Positions 63,483 to 64,000 of a stretch of 64,000 nucleotides of DNA are shown in pieces. Numbering within the stretch: the first letter of the stretch is position 1; every line of letters starts with the position of its first letter. Source of the DNA: Rhizomys pruinosus (lineage: Eukaryota; Chordata; Mammalia; Rodentia; Spalacidae); assembly GCA_009823505.1 (NCBI GenBank), contig VZQC01007061.1, positions 994,723-1,058,722 on the forward strand. The letters run 5' to 3'. The notes beneath the pieces were generated by a model. The model was not told where the DNA came from and searched no databases. It saw nothing but the letters and a program-made list of their open reading frames with translations. The position numbers and the translations under genes were made by a program.

Positions 63483-64000
63483 CTATCCGTCCATCTATCC
63501 CTTGACAAACATTCCTCCCTACTCTGCTCAACGCTTCTCCCTAGCCTCCAGGAGGCGGCTTACCCTTCTTATCTGTAAAGTGGAGCCAGTAATGGCTGCT
63601 TCTCACTTTGGATGCTTGCAAAGGTGGAGCAAGATCAAGTGCTTGAGTCCCTTTGCTCAGCTCTAGGCACATGGTGCAAAGAGCTGCCTCCATGGCTATT
63701 GGCTGGACTCTCGTTTATACCCTGTTCACTCCACTCCTGTCTGACCCACATAGGGCAGTCTGACCTATGCACCCCCTCCTCTGGGGAGCCCTCCCAGAAG
63801 GGCACCCTTGCTCAGCAACCTCAGATCTTCCCCGGGCTCTCCTTCTCAGACTGCTTCCGACCTGCTCTAGCTCCCTGTCTTCTGCCCCAAGTATGGTGTC
63901 AGGGCCCCATGGAACTTTCTGGGCTTCTGTGTACTTGTCAGCCCACCTCTGTCTCAGCTGGGACTGCCTACTCAGTGCATATCTCCAGAAAGAGTGGGCA
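63483..64000. other. Unique sequence to window end
   Basis: Single-copy DNA; 63,740-63,960 is faintly L2-like (CTCTGGGGAGCCCTCCCAG) but below a confident call. Confidence 0.5.

Noticed and set aside
62244..63578. Two long frames rich in Pro-Ser-Ile-His
   Set aside because: They are translations of CATC/CCAT tetranucleotide arrays; any frame of this repeat lacks stops.

Overview
This window is nuclear DNA of a muroid rodent. The evidence is interspersed repeats: dense B1 (7SL-derived) and B2 (tRNA-derived) SINEs on both strands, plus B3/RSINE, B4 and ID elements, and older MIR and L2 remnants in between. Many B2 copies share an almost identical body and have intact target-site duplications (TSDs), so B2 has been recently active. 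The sequence does not fix the species; a cricetid-like or related muroid is plausible but inferred. I recognised no L1 body and no LTR element.

No protein-coding gene can be named with confidence. Most open frames are SINE translations or microsatellite read-through. Two minus-strand stretches look more coding-like: about 11,310-11,487 and 28,010-28,387. I could not identify either. Four GC-rich/CpG-rich segments (15,720-15,860; 23,190-23,780; 38,880-39,060; 49,880-50,450) are the best promoter candidates, and two of them contain good splice-donor sequences. The single-copy blocks at about 33.1-33.8 kb and 34.7-35.9 kb hold a perfect DR1 nuclear-receptor repeat, an E-box/CCAAT-rich segment and an exact CTCF core match.

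Layout. 1-3,054 is a SINE cluster around a rodent interspersed repeat. 3,055-5,554 is more SINEs. 5,555-9,186 contains a second, error-riddled copy of 1-3,054 and looks like an unpolished gap-fill. 9,187-20,330 alternates SINEs with unique blocks and ends at a single N. 20,330-24,960 is mostly unique and includes a CpG island. 24,970-34,740 is very SINE-dense. 34,740-47,000 is mainly unique and carries a 35/29-bp minisatellite with a 128-bp higher-order period. 47,000-49,740 is a SINE pile-up with two fold-back B2 copies. 49,740-61,000 is mostly unique, starting with a CpG island. 61,500-63,480 is a large (CATC)n/(CCCT)n field, followed by unique sequence to the end.

The most interesting signal is in the SINEs. 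Three loci share one chimeric structure, about 100 bp of B2 head joined to a B1 at the same B2 position, which suggests a dimeric SINE lineage. Two other loci hold a full-length B2 followed by B1, one of them inside a perfect 17-bp TSD. B2 copies also differ by one, two or three copies of a 17-bp internal unit.
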